Below, piece by piece: positions 32,671 through 41,646 of a DNA stretch of 64,000 bases. The stretch lies in assembly GCF_028610705.1 (NCBI RefSeq), contig NZ_JAQQWT010000002.1, positions 124,001-188,000 of the forward strand, given 5' to 3'. The notes beneath the pieces were generated by a model that was not told the DNA's origin, made no database searches, and saw only the letters and a list, made by a program, of their open reading frames with translations. This DNA comes from Halalkalibacter alkalisediminis (GTDB lineage: Bacteria; Bacillota; Bacilli; Bacillales; Bacillaceae_D). A program made the position numbers and the translations under genes. Position 1 is the first letter of the stretch, and each line of letters begins with the position of its first letter.

Positions 32671-33828
32671 TCATAATAATAGAGTTTTAATTCCCTTATT
32701 TTTTTTAAAACTTTTGAATACTTTTATATCTCTTATAATCCAATTAAGGATATTATTAATATCTGCTAAGTTTAAATATTCCTTACTTTGATAAACTACG
32801 TTCAGCCAATGAGTAATATATTCTAAGTAGAATAAGTCCAAATAGAGATCACTATCTATAGTACTTGCATTGATAACATTCTCCTTATGTAAAAGTTTTA
32901 TAAAAAAAGGTATATCCACTGTTGATTTTGTTTTATAACGTAAAAAGTGCAAATCGTATAGGATTGACCTTTTTTCACAAAACTCCCAATCTATGGCTTT
33001 GATAACTTTTTTATCTTTTATAAGGTTATTAAAATGAAGGTCTCCATGAGACATTACTAGATAAATCTTCTCATTTCCTCTCAGCAAAAGATCTTTTTTC
33101 ATATCTGAAATAAAATCATTTATCTCTCTAATTTTACAGTTGTCACCTAACAATTTCCCTGTTGATTCAACCTTCAGTTTATGTAAATATACATCTAGGA
33201 GAATATGTTCTACAGGATATTTCGTTATTAAGTCCTTAATAAAGCTGGTTACTTTTTTAATTACAATTGCCTTATCTTCTTCGCTCATAGTTTTCAGTGA
33301 AAAGTGAGGATAATTTAAAAAAGCCTCTTTATACATCTTTTTTGTTTTGTTAAACTCAATTAATTGCGGTCCAAGACTTAATTCACCCAATTTTTTATAC
33401 TTTTCTACTTTATTAGTGAGAATATCATTTTTGATACTATCTGAAAAAATTGTTGTAGCAATTCCCTTTTTGACATCAAATACCTTGAAGTTATCTTGCC
33501 TTTTACTATATATCGCTATTTGACCATAGACTGGTAGAACTATTAAGTTAGCTTTATTTATTCTAGGCTCTCTGTGAATATTGGTAATCAGGTGACAAAT
33601 TCTATATAACTTTACAAACCATTCCGGAATTAATTTTTTATTTGTTGATTTGCCATCGATGATACTAAACGGTTTTAATTTGCTCCATAAGTAAAAAAAC
33701 ATTTTATACTTATTAGTATCTAAGCTATAAAAATAATTATTTACTTTAATATATCTGTATCCCTTGTACTTTTTTGTAGTAAAAATTAGTATCACCGCCT
33801 TTATAATTTTACCTTTTATATTTTTCAT
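32671..33828 (-). CDS. Phosphotransferase-fold protein (APH/choline kinase-like)
   Basis: A 385-residue protein with the kinase-fold motifs MSHGDLHFNN (catalytic loop Asp and Asn) and AIDWEFCEKRSILYDLHFL (metal-binding Asp) of aminoglycoside/choline phosphotransferases. In a saccharide cluster it may phosphorylate a sugar, or attach phosphate- or choline-type groups; the acceptor is not known. The N-terminal part is basic and hydrophobic (MKNIKGKIIKAVILIFTTKK). It overlaps the end of the preceding GH88-like gene by 20 nt, so it is part of the same operon. It is AT-richer than the upstream eps genes, as are the next few, consistent with exchange of the serotype-specific part. Confidence 0.68.
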   Translation of the reverse strand: MKNIKGKIIKAVILIFTTKKYKGYRYIKVNNYFYSLDTNKYKMFFYLWSKLKPFSIIDGKSTNKKLIPEWFVKLYRICHLITNIHREPRINKANLIVLPVYGQIAIYSKRQDNFKVFDVKKGIATTIFSDSIKNDILTNKVEKYKKLGELSLGPQLIEFNKTKKMYKEAFLNYPHFSLKTMSEEDKAIVIKKVTSFIKDLITKYPVEHILLDVYLHKLKVESTGKLLGDNCKIREINDFISDMKKDLLLRGNEKIYLVMSHGDLHFNNLIKDKKVIKAIDWEFCEKRSILYDLHFLRYKTKSTVDIPFFIKLLHKENVINASTIDSDLYLDLFYLEYITHWLNVVYQSKEYLNLADINNILNWIIRDIKVFKSFKKNKGIKTLLL

Positions 33829-34993
33829 ATAAATTTATAGTTCTACTACTAAACCCTTGCGTAAAAGGCAATACATTAAATAAAGTTGAGTAAACCCCTA
33901 TATCTTTCGTATCACCTTGGGAAAAATCAACTGCTCCATTTTTTCTTGTAACTTTCATGAGATAATTAATTGCCATCTCACTACTTCTTAAACTTTCATT
34001 AGTAATCTTATCAATCTTTGCTGCATTCACTAAAAACCAAGCTAAAGTAGCTGTAGTTGAGGAATCAGGTCGTGATTCCTTCCTCGTCACTGTCCAATTC
34101 CAACTTCCATTCTTTTGTTGCATGTTTATACAGGCTCTAGCAAATTGTTCTACACTTTGATCCAATACTGACTTATACTTGCTATCTCCCGATAGTTCAT
34201 TCCAAGCATCAATCAAACCGATAGCAAACCAACCAAGCCCTCTACCCCATCCATATAACCCAAGAGGCTCATGACTATCCACTTTATAGGCATGACATGG
34301 AATAGAATGTTTATCTAACATTCCATATTCTTCATACTCTTTAATTTGTTTTACTGCTAAATCAACACATTCTTCCTTGTTATACCTTGTTCCATAGGCA
34401 ACTAAAAAAGGACATATAAAACCAATAGTATCTACGTATCTGTAGCTCATCATTGATTTCCTATATCCTACTGTTCCATCTTCACCTATATGATCTTTTA
34501 TTAGTTCCCACGTATAATCCAATGCTTTTTGATATCGAGTTGTTTCTACAAAGTCTAACTTCATAACAGCATAAGCTAGTATTGCTACATCTACCTGATT
34601 AGGTTTATCTATCCAGTGACCTTCTTTATCAAATTTCCCATTTAAAAACTTTTCAATTTCACTTTTCACTTCAATATCATCATTAGTTTTCAAGTATTCT
34701 GATAAACCTAATAACAATGACGCCTCTTGCCAATGTTGTATGGCGCTTTTCATATAATTTCCTTTTACCATATCCAATACAACAAATCTTGTGTTATCAG
34801 TTACTTTGATTTTAGGAGTCTTATTTAGCCACCTAACCCCTTGTTTTGAAATAGCCTTATTCCATATTTCTTTATCAGTGTATCTCCCTATGTGGATCCG
34901 ACTTACCCAATCTTTAAATAGAGGGACAATGTCTATTAGAACAATTATTGCTATTATGCCTAGTAAGAGAATAGCTACTAATTGAGTTATCAT
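33809..34993 (-). CDS. Membrane-anchored GH88/GH105-like glycoside hydrolase
   Basis: A 394-residue protein with an N-terminal membrane anchor (VAILLLGIIAIIVLIDIVPLF) and an alpha/alpha-barrel domain: HWQEASLLLGLSEYL, YRYVDTIGFICPFLVAYG, LYGWGRGLGWFAIGLIDAW and NWTVTRKESRPDSSTTATLAW. These are the marks of unsaturated glucuronyl/galacturonyl hydrolases of GH88/GH105. Such enzymes remove the unsaturated uronyl end made by polysaccharide lyases. In an EPS operon it probably trims uronate-containing matrix polysaccharide near the membrane. It overlaps the neighbouring genes by a few bases on both sides. Confidence 0.8.
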   Translation of the reverse strand: MITQLVAILLLGIIAIIVLIDIVPLFKDWVSRIHIGRYTDKEIWNKAISKQGVRWLNKTPKIKVTDNTRFVVLDMVKGNYMKSAIQHWQEASLLLGLSEYLKTNDDIEVKSEIEKFLNGKFDKEGHWIDKPNQVDVAILAYAVMKLDFVETTRYQKALDYTWELIKDHIGEDGTVGYRKSMMSYRYVDTIGFICPFLVAYGTRYNKEECVDLAVKQIKEYEEYGMLDKHSIPCHAYKVDSHEPLGLYGWGRGLGWFAIGLIDAWNELSGDSKYKSVLDQSVEQFARACINMQQKNGSWNWTVTRKESRPDSSTTATLAWFLVNAAKIDKITNESLRSSEMAINYLMKVTRKNGAVDFSQGDTKDIGVYSTLFNVLPFTQGFSSRTINLYEKYKR

Positions 34994-36195
34994 TTGTTAA
35001 TTCCTTTCTGTCCTACTCTAAATAAATCGTATAGTTTTTGTATTTCAGATTCAGTTCCAAGTTCTTCTTTTAATAAATTTTCTTTGAGTGAATTCCTTAT
35101 ACTTACGTTATCAATTAACCTTTTTATTCCACCAGCAATAGCTTTTGGGTTCATTTCCACGATCAGACCATTTTGGTTGTTTGAAATTTGATCAGTCACT
35201 GTACTGAAGTTAGTTACCACTATTGGTTTGTTGAGTATTTTAGCCTCATCAATAGCAATGGACTTCCCTTCAAATCTAGATGGCTGTACATAAATATCAG
35301 CAGCTTTAATATACGGATACGGATTTTCCTTCAATCCTAGTAGAATAAAATTTTCAAGGAGATCATTTTCAATTATTAACCTCTCTAACGTGACCCGTTC
35401 TTCTCCTTCACCAATAACATACCATTTCACATCGTAACCATTTTTAACTAAATTTTTACATGCTTTTACCGCAAGTTCGAACCCTTTTTGTTGTGTTAAT
35501 CTTCCTACTGAAACCAATGTGACTCCACTTTTTACTATGTCTATTTTTTCAGTAGACAATTTGTTCAGCACCGCTGGTGACACAATATTATACATTACAT
35601 CTACTTTATTTTTGTATTGAGGGAATTTACTCCTTAATACCCTGGCGCATTCTTCTGAAACCGTAAGAATATTATCTAATTTACTAAAATAGTATTCATC
35701 AATTTTAGGATCCATCCCGAGTTTATTATAATCGTTATGTATGAATCCTATTTTTTTCTTCGCATTTACCTTTTCAATCGAAAAGTAAACCGGGCTTTTT
35801 TCTAAGTAACCAATTGCAACGTCATACTCCTTTTGAATAGACTGCAAAATATTTGATAAACATTTCCAAACCTTTTGCTCACAAATAGCCTTATTTTCCT
35901 CTGTTCGAAATATATAACCAGCCTTTAACCTGGAAAATACAATGTCAAACTGTCCTTTTTGAATACAATCTTTTATGGCAGTTTTTATGGACATATCAAA
36001 ATATTTATAGCCACAAGGTTCTGCTAATAAATTCACTTCCGGAGGAATTTGCGAAAGGAATAGTCCTTCCTGTTTGAATAAAAGCAAATCGACATTAAAC
36101 TTTGCATAATCTATTGTTTCTAATAATGAAATAAGAGCCTTTTCGGCTCCTCCACAGGTCAAGTTATTCATTACAAATAAAATGTTTTTTTTCAC
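34990..36195 (-). CDS. GT4-family glycosyltransferase
   Basis: A 401-residue GT-B enzyme. The N-terminal half has NLTCGGAEKALISLLE; the C-terminal half has VSVGRLTQQKGFELAVKACK, the nucleotide-binding PSRFEGKSIAIDEAKIL (Glu-x7-Glu type) and KPIVVTNFSTVTDQI. It starts at GTG 36195 after AGGAGGAGGTGGGG. It is a close paralogue of the next gene upstream and the one at 39.6 kb, indicating local duplication. It transfers a sugar to the growing lipid-linked repeat at the cytosolic membrane face; donor and linkage are unknown. Confidence 0.85.
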   Translation of the reverse strand: MKKNILFVMNNLTCGGAEKALISLLETIDYAKFNVDLLLFKQEGLFLSQIPPEVNLLAEPCGYKYFDMSIKTAIKDCIQKGQFDIVFSRLKAGYIFRTEENKAICEQKVWKCLSNILQSIQKEYDVAIGYLEKSPVYFSIEKVNAKKKIGFIHNDYNKLGMDPKIDEYYFSKLDNILTVSEECARVLRSKFPQYKNKVDVMYNIVSPAVLNKLSTEKIDIVKSGVTLVSVGRLTQQKGFELAVKACKNLVKNGYDVKWYVIGEGEERVTLERLIIENDLLENFILLGLKENPYPYIKAADIYVQPSRFEGKSIAIDEAKILNKPIVVTNFSTVTDQISNNQNGLIVEMNPKAIAGGIKRLIDNVSIRNSLKENLLKEELGTESEIQKLYDLFRVGQKGINK

Positions 36196-36211
36196 TGAAC
36201 CCCACCTCCTC

Positions 36212-37402
36212 CTAAAACATTTTATACAGTTTATTTATCTCTTCTTCCGTTCCTAGTAGTTCTTTTGAAAGATTTTCTATAATATTATCTCGTAAATTAT
36301 TGTCTAAAATGACTTTTTCCATCCCTTTACCTATTGACTCAGAATTCATTTCTACAATTACTCCATTTATCTCGTTAGTAATTTGATCTTTTGCCGTACT
36401 GTAGTTAGTAACTAGAATAGGCTTCTGTAAGATTTTCGCTTCATCAATAGCTATTGATTTCCCCTCAAACCTTGAGGTTTGAGCATAAATATCTGCTTGT
36501 TTTAGATAAGGGTAGGGGTTTGATTTCAGTCCTAACAATTTAAAATATTTTTCTAATTTGTTCGTTTTTATTAAACTTAAAAGTTTTTCTCGTTCTTCCC
36601 CTTCACCAATAATGTACCATCTAATATTGTATCCTTTATCTACTAATTTCTTACATGCTTCAATTGCCATTTCAAACCCTTTTTGATAATGCAGTCTACC
36701 AATTGACAAAATGATAACTTCATCATCTTTTTTATCATATATATCATATTTACCTTGAATAGCCATTTTATTTATCATCGATGGTGAGACAACATTATAT
36801 ATAACATCAACTTTATTACTTTCACTTGGAAATCTTCTTTTAAGAATACTGGCACATTCTTGTGAGACAGTTACAATGTTATCTAACTTTTTGAAATAAT
36901 GAATATCAAATTCGGGATCCATACCTAATTTATCATAGTCAATATGAACCCAACCTATTTTCTTAGTTGCATTAACTTTATCGACACAAAAATAAGTAGA
37001 TGTTTTTTCTAGGAAACCTATAGCGACATCGTATTTTTTATTTGTGATGTCTAAAGCCTCTGAGATATACTTCCAACTATATTGTTCTCTTTCAGAAGTA
37101 TTTTTGTTATTTCGACTTGTTAATGTGAACATAATTCTAGCAATTGCTAATGAAGGCTTTCCTTTCAAAAGAAATTTAATAAGAGAATGGTAAAGTGGTA
37201 ACGTAAATACAGAATAGGAGTCTGGTAAAGTTAGAACCTGTACTTCTTTCGGGATATATTCCATAAAAATACCATTATGATTTAATAAAAATAAATCCAC
37301 ATTATATTTCTTATAATCAATCTGAGACAATAAATTAACTAAACTCTTCTCTCCACCACCTGCAGCTAAACTTGGCATTACAAATAATAAATTTTTCTTC
37401 AT
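36212..37402 (-). CDS. GT4-family glycosyltransferase (paralogue)
   Basis: A 396-residue GT-B enzyme starting MKKNLLFVMPSLAAGGGEKSLVNLL, with ILSIGRLHYQKGFEMAIEACK and TSRFEGKSIAIDEAKILQKPILV in the donor-binding half. It shares long stretches with the downstream 401-residue enzyme (DYDKLGMDPE, VIYNVVSPS, RWYIIGEGEE), so the pair arose by tandem duplication and then diverged. Separation from that gene is 16 nt. It assembles the EPS repeat; specificity cannot be read. Confidence 0.85.
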   Translation of the reverse strand: MKKNLLFVMPSLAAGGGEKSLVNLLSQIDYKKYNVDLFLLNHNGIFMEYIPKEVQVLTLPDSYSVFTLPLYHSLIKFLLKGKPSLAIARIMFTLTSRNNKNTSEREQYSWKYISEALDITNKKYDVAIGFLEKTSTYFCVDKVNATKKIGWVHIDYDKLGMDPEFDIHYFKKLDNIVTVSQECASILKRRFPSESNKVDVIYNVVSPSMINKMAIQGKYDIYDKKDDEVIILSIGRLHYQKGFEMAIEACKKLVDKGYNIRWYIIGEGEEREKLLSLIKTNKLEKYFKLLGLKSNPYPYLKQADIYAQTSRFEGKSIAIDEAKILQKPILVTNYSTAKDQITNEINGVIVEMNSESIGKGMEKVILDNNLRDNIIENLSKELLGTEEEINKLYKMF

Positions 37403-37410
37403 TTTCCACC

Positions 37411-38571
37411 TCAGGTTATTAATTCATTAAGGTAATCTACTGCTTTATATGACATTTTTTTAATATTTGGTATTGATTTTTCTAATTGATTTCTAATCTG
37501 TATTTCTTCGCTAACCATCTTATCAAAAGAATTTATTAATTTCGTACTGTTAGATATTTCCTCAATCCCCAAAACTAATTTCTCTTTTCCAAATATATCT
37601 TTTGCTATCCCCTTTGATTTAACACTGTACCCTAAGACCATAGTTGGAATACTGTTCGAATAAGCAGCTATTGTTGCATGTGTTCTAGCACCAACAAAGT
37701 ATCTCATTCTTGCTATATATCCTTTGTACTGGATTGCATTTAAATTATCCGGTAGTAAGATTACTCTACCTGTACCTTTAAACTCTTCATAAAAATTGTT
37801 TAGAATTTCATAGTCATTATTTCCTTCTTGTATAACATGCGGAGTAAGGGCGATTGTAAGATCTGTTGAATCTAGTATATGCTGAATTAGAGCTTTTACG
37901 GCCGTATGTGACTCCTTATTTCGCTTCCAAACTAATGGGCTAAAGTTCAACCCTAGAGTATTATCTACTTGCCAACCATCTGGTAACGGCAATTCTTCCT
38001 TTTCCATCGTGAAAGCAGGATCAGCACATAATTTTACATTGGTAAGGCCCTTATCTAATAACGTATTATAAGTTAGAGTCTCGCGAGCGAGGATTAAATC
38101 AAATAACTTTAAGTCTTCAAGCTTCCTTTCAGATAAGTCTTCTTCTCCGATAGAACAACCCCATAATACTAATTTTTTCCCTTTTTCCTTCACTCTTCTA
38201 TCTATCTCATACCAACCTGGTTGCTCGCCATAACAGTAGTTATCACCACCAATTGATAAAAAAACGTCCATATCGTTAATATATTGAATTGTATTGTGTT
38301 CAATCTTTCCTAAAGCATAAGTTTCATCACTGAAAAACTTTATTTTAAGTGATGAAATAAACCATTCATAAGAATATTTTTTAATACTTTTTTTCGAGCC
38401 ATCGTATATGCCGTCCAACTTAACAAGTACTTTATCTGTATCAGGTTTTCCCGATACTAAATACGTCTTAGCTCCATTAACCTTCTCTTTGATTAAATTA
38501 TTTGAAGACCTAACTATAGCTTCACAACCTCTATTCAGACTTCCATCATGAGCAAACATCATAACTTTCAT
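37411..38571 (-). CDS. Polysaccharide pyruvyl transferase
   Basis: A 386-residue enzyme that adds a ketal-linked pyruvate to a sugar of the polysaccharide and so gives it negative charge. Signatures of the PS_pyruv_trans family are SLNRGCEAIVRSSNNL, DVFLSIGGDNYCYGEQPG, KLVLWGCSIGEEDLS and ARMRYFVGARTHATIAAYSNSIPTMVLGYSVKSKGIAKDIFG. B. subtilis eps loci also encode members of this family (EpsI, EpsO). It is encoded 9 nt after... the next glycosyltransferase in the operon, on the same strand, with AT-rich composition like its neighbours. Confidence 0.88.
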   Translation of the reverse strand: MKVMMFAHDGSLNRGCEAIVRSSNNLIKEKVNGAKTYLVSGKPDTDKVLVKLDGIYDGSKKSIKKYSYEWFISSLKIKFFSDETYALGKIEHNTIQYINDMDVFLSIGGDNYCYGEQPGWYEIDRRVKEKGKKLVLWGCSIGEEDLSERKLEDLKLFDLILARETLTYNTLLDKGLTNVKLCADPAFTMEKEELPLPDGWQVDNTLGLNFSPLVWKRNKESHTAVKALIQHILDSTDLTIALTPHVIQEGNNDYEILNNFYEEFKGTGRVILLPDNLNAIQYKGYIARMRYFVGARTHATIAAYSNSIPTMVLGYSVKSKGIAKDIFGKEKLVLGIEEISNSTKLINSFDKMVSEEIQIRNQLEKSIPNIKKMSYKAVDYLNELIT

Positions 38572-38590
38572 TTAATATACCTCCAAAAGG

Positions 38591-39622
38591 CTATTTATTT
38601 CTTAATCTACTGTATGTAACAGCACAATATAATCCTAAAATAGATCTTCTCTTTATCATATTAAGTATAAATTTTTCATATCTACCTGACATATTATAAT
38701 TTTCACTATAATAAAAGGGTACTGATTCTCGAACACTTTTATTACTTATCATATTTTTTATATATCGATACCTTGTTTTAAAATTTACAACTTTTGATGG
38801 TTTAAAGTAAATATGTATGTACGCCATCACGCTTTGTATAAGTTTGATTGATTTTAGTTGAATTATCTTTTCTTTAGACATATCTCCTAATATGTCAAAT
38901 AATAAATCTGATTTATACACTTCCAGAGCTCGTTCAAAATAATCTTTTTCCTCTATATTTCTAGTAGCACTACCTTCAACTTCCCTATAGTGATATCCCG
39001 TATAATCTACATACACCGCTTTGGTTGCAAAGCTAAAGAAACGTATGTTAAAAAGTCCGTCTTCTCCCAAGGTTACTCTTTTAGGGAATAAAACTTTATT
39101 TTCTTTTGCTATTTTAGTTTTATAAATTTTATTACAAGCCGTATTTAAATTATCATTTTTAAGAAAATAAGGTAAGAGTTCTAATTCAATGTATTTTCTA
39201 TCTAAGGTTTGTATAATGGGAAATGAATATCTTGTGATCACTTTATGCCCATCAATTTCACTTTCAAAATTTGATATAACTACATCGCAATTGTTTTGCT
39301 TTGCTACACTGTATAATTGCTCATACATATCTGCTTCAATATAATCATCAGCATCTACAAATCCGATATATTCACCAGTAGCTACTCTCAATCCATTATT
39401 TCTTGCTATACTAACACCTTGATTTACTTGGTTGATTAGTTTCACCCTTGGATCTCGCTTCTCAACTTCCTCTATAATTTGTTGACTATGATCCTTTGAA
39501 CCATCATTAACGAAAATAAATTCACAATCTTGAAGAGTTTGGGCTAAAAGCGATTCAATACATTGAGTAAGGTATTTCTCTGCATTGAAAACAGGGATAA
39601 TAACACTTACTTTTGCATTCAT
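38591..39622 (-). CDS. GT2-family glycosyltransferase
   Basis: A 343-residue GT-A enzyme. It begins VSVIIPVFNAEKYLTQCIESLLAQTL, has the metal-binding GYIGFVDADDYIEADMYEQL and the later TLGEDGLFNIRFFSFA motif of EpsJ-like enzymes. The C-terminal part is basic. Transfers a nucleotide-activated sugar during repeat-unit assembly. It lies 3 nt from the neighbouring GT4 gene, which supports cotranscription. Confidence 0.87.
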   Translation of the reverse strand: MNAKVSVIIPVFNAEKYLTQCIESLLAQTLQDCEFIFVNDGSKDHSQQIIEEVEKRDPRVKLINQVNQGVSIARNNGLRVATGEYIGFVDADDYIEADMYEQLYSVAKQNNCDVVISNFESEIDGHKVITRYSFPIIQTLDRKYIELELLPYFLKNDNLNTACNKIYKTKIAKENKVLFPKRVTLGEDGLFNIRFFSFATKAVYVDYTGYHYREVEGSATRNIEEKDYFERALEVYKSDLLFDILGDMSKEKIIQLKSIKLIQSVMAYIHIYFKPSKVVNFKTRYRYIKNMISNKSVRESVPFYYSENYNMSGRYEKFILNMIKRRSILGLYCAVTYSRLRNK

Positions 39623-39624
39623 AA

Positions 39625-40875
39625 TTAACCCACTCCTCTTCTGTGCTCTTTGGAATCAGCTAAGTTATGTTTTTTCTCATGTGGACCAATAACCTTGTAT
39701 AACTTTTCCAGTTCATAGTTATTTCTAAAATCTTTATACTTACAATTCATTTCCAGTCTCACTCTTAGTTCTTGATCGTAATAAAGATTCTCAATTCCTT
39801 CAGCTATTCCTTGAACACTTAACTCACATATAACTCCATCAACACCCTCATCAACTTGACTACTAGCTGTTGAATAGTTAGTAATCATTACTGGCTTTGA
39901 GAGAATCTGAGCTTCACCAACCGTTACAGCTTTCCCCTCATATCTAGAAGGCTGAACGTACAAATCAGCTACTTGCATAAAGGGGTATGGATTCGTTTTT
40001 TTACCCAGTAGTAGAAAGTTATTCTCTAAATCATATTGAGATATTAATTCTTTCAGCTTCGCTTCGTCGCCACCATATCCAACCACGTACCATGCCATAT
40101 CACTATAACCCTTATCCTTTAACAGTTTTAAGGCTTTAACTGCTTGATCTATCCCCTTTGCATGAGACAACCTAGCTACTGTTACTATTTTGAAACGATT
40201 ATCGTTAATTAAGGGGTTATCTACTACTTCATTTGCCATGCTTTTAATAAAGTCTGGTGACGTAATATTTTCAATAACGATAACCTTCTTTTCTAATTCA
40301 TGGTATTTCTTTAGAAAAGATTGTTTACATGCGTCTGAAACTGCAACAATATAGTCAAATTTCTTCCACATGTCTACGTCTTTTGCTACATCTGTTTCAA
40401 CAGTCGAATAGTCTGTATGAATCCAAGCTACTTTCCTTTTTGCCTTCACTTTTTCAGCAACAAAATAATGTGGCCACAGGTAACTAATGGCTACGTCATA
40501 CTCTTTTTCCATTTTAGGGAGAAAAGGTAAGGCATATTTCCACATTAACTGCATTTGATAATAGCCAGGTTCGGTAACCCCTTGAAATCTTCCTTTTAAG
40601 TCAGCACTTACTTTAGCTAATACCCTCGATGCTCCAATAAAGAATTCCTTATCTTTTAAAATTTCACTGATTGATTTTCTAAAAGTGGTGTATTGTCGAA
40701 TTTCGTCTAGTAAATTAGCCTTTTGAGATAGTAATTCCATAAAGTCACCTTGATGTTTATATAACATCAAATCTACTTTATGATTTCTATAATCAAAATT
40801 ATCTAGCATGCTAATAAGACTTCTTTCGACTCCACCAACTTCCATATCAAAAGAGGCTATTAATACATTTTTCAT
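39625..40875 (-). CDS. GT4-family glycosyltransferase
   Basis: A 416-residue GT-B enzyme, start MKNVLIASFDMEVGGVERSLISML. The donor-binding half carries IVTVARLSHAKGIDQAVKALK and PSRYEGKAVTVGEAQILSKPVMITNYSTASSQVDEGVDG. It is related to, but more diverged from, the tandem pair at 35.0-37.4 kb (DYST.., VIENITSPDF). All three share a central region with conserved IHTDY or IHNDY. It extends the EPS repeat. Confidence 0.86.
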   Translation of the reverse strand: MKNVLIASFDMEVGGVERSLISMLDNFDYRNHKVDLMLYKHQGDFMELLSQKANLLDEIRQYTTFRKSISEILKDKEFFIGASRVLAKVSADLKGRFQGVTEPGYYQMQLMWKYALPFLPKMEKEYDVAISYLWPHYFVAEKVKAKRKVAWIHTDYSTVETDVAKDVDMWKKFDYIVAVSDACKQSFLKKYHELEKKVIVIENITSPDFIKSMANEVVDNPLINDNRFKIVTVARLSHAKGIDQAVKALKLLKDKGYSDMAWYVVGYGGDEAKLKELISQYDLENNFLLLGKKTNPYPFMQVADLYVQPSRYEGKAVTVGEAQILSKPVMITNYSTASSQVDEGVDGVICELSVQGIAEGIENLYYDQELRVRLEMNCKYKDFRNNYELEKLYKVIGPHEKKHNLADSKEHRRGVG

Positions 40876-40884
40876 TGTAACCTC

Positions 40885-41628
40885 CTAAGTTTTTGAAGTT
40901 AATCTTCTAATTTTTGCAATATTGTTTCCACCTATGATTTTTGAAGTTAACACTTTAATATTACTTTTCAATCTTGCTTTAGGTGGCAACCAACTCTTAT
41001 AAAAATAATGCATCGTATATGAGTTTTTCGTAATGAATTTTCGACAGTTAATATAATCATAAGGAGAAAAGTAGGTCTGAGGATAAAATGAACCTAAGCC
41101 GGCTAGTTCCTGATATTCCCCGTTCTTTACAAGCCCACTGTTTTTTAAAATCTCCGTGATTATTGCAACATTGGTCAATTCATCAAAACTTCCATCTTGT
41201 TTAATAAAATTCTTATCTTGATAATGATCTAAAAATGTCTTTATCAACTTATTTCCTTTGGCAGCTCCAATTGTACTTGTCGCAATAAAGTTTTCTTGTT
41301 CAAACCCCCAGAAAGAATCATGGTGCAATAGGTCATCAAATGATTTGAACACTTCAACATCGGTGTCTAAGTAAATTCCGCCTTCATTATACAGGGCATG
41401 TACTCTGACGTAATCACTTACAAATGCAAACTTTTTCGATTCATACGCTTCCTTTACATATGGATTGCACGTTACATCGAAGCTTTTTTCATTCCACTCT
41501 TTTATTTGATAGTCGTTTAGATAGTTCTTCCAGCTATCAATACATCTAGTAACAATTGCAGGCTTTTCTTTCCCACCAAACCAACAATAATGAATGACTT
41601 TTGGTATCTTTTGATTCATTTTACTCAT
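40885..41628 (-). CDS. GT32-like glycosyltransferase with DXD sugar-binding motif
   Basis: A 247-residue enzyme of the capsular polysaccharide/Och1-like family: IPKVIHYCWFGGKEKPAIVTRCIDSWK, KKFAFVSDYVRVHALYNEGGIYLDTDVEVFKSFD (the DTDVE carries the DXD motif) and FWGFEQENFIATSTIGAAKGN. It transfers a hexose to the EPS intermediate. It lies 18 nt from the epsN gene on the downstream side of the operon. Confidence 0.87.
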   Translation of the reverse strand: MSKMNQKIPKVIHYCWFGGKEKPAIVTRCIDSWKNYLNDYQIKEWNEKSFDVTCNPYVKEAYESKKFAFVSDYVRVHALYNEGGIYLDTDVEVFKSFDDLLHHDSFWGFEQENFIATSTIGAAKGNKLIKTFLDHYQDKNFIKQDGSFDELTNVAIITEILKNSGLVKNGEYQELAGLGSFYPQTYFSPYDYINCRKFITKNSYTMHYFYKSWLPPKARLKSNIKVLTSKIIGGNNIAKIRRLTSKT

Positions 41629-41646
41629 AGTGTGTTCACCCTTTGC

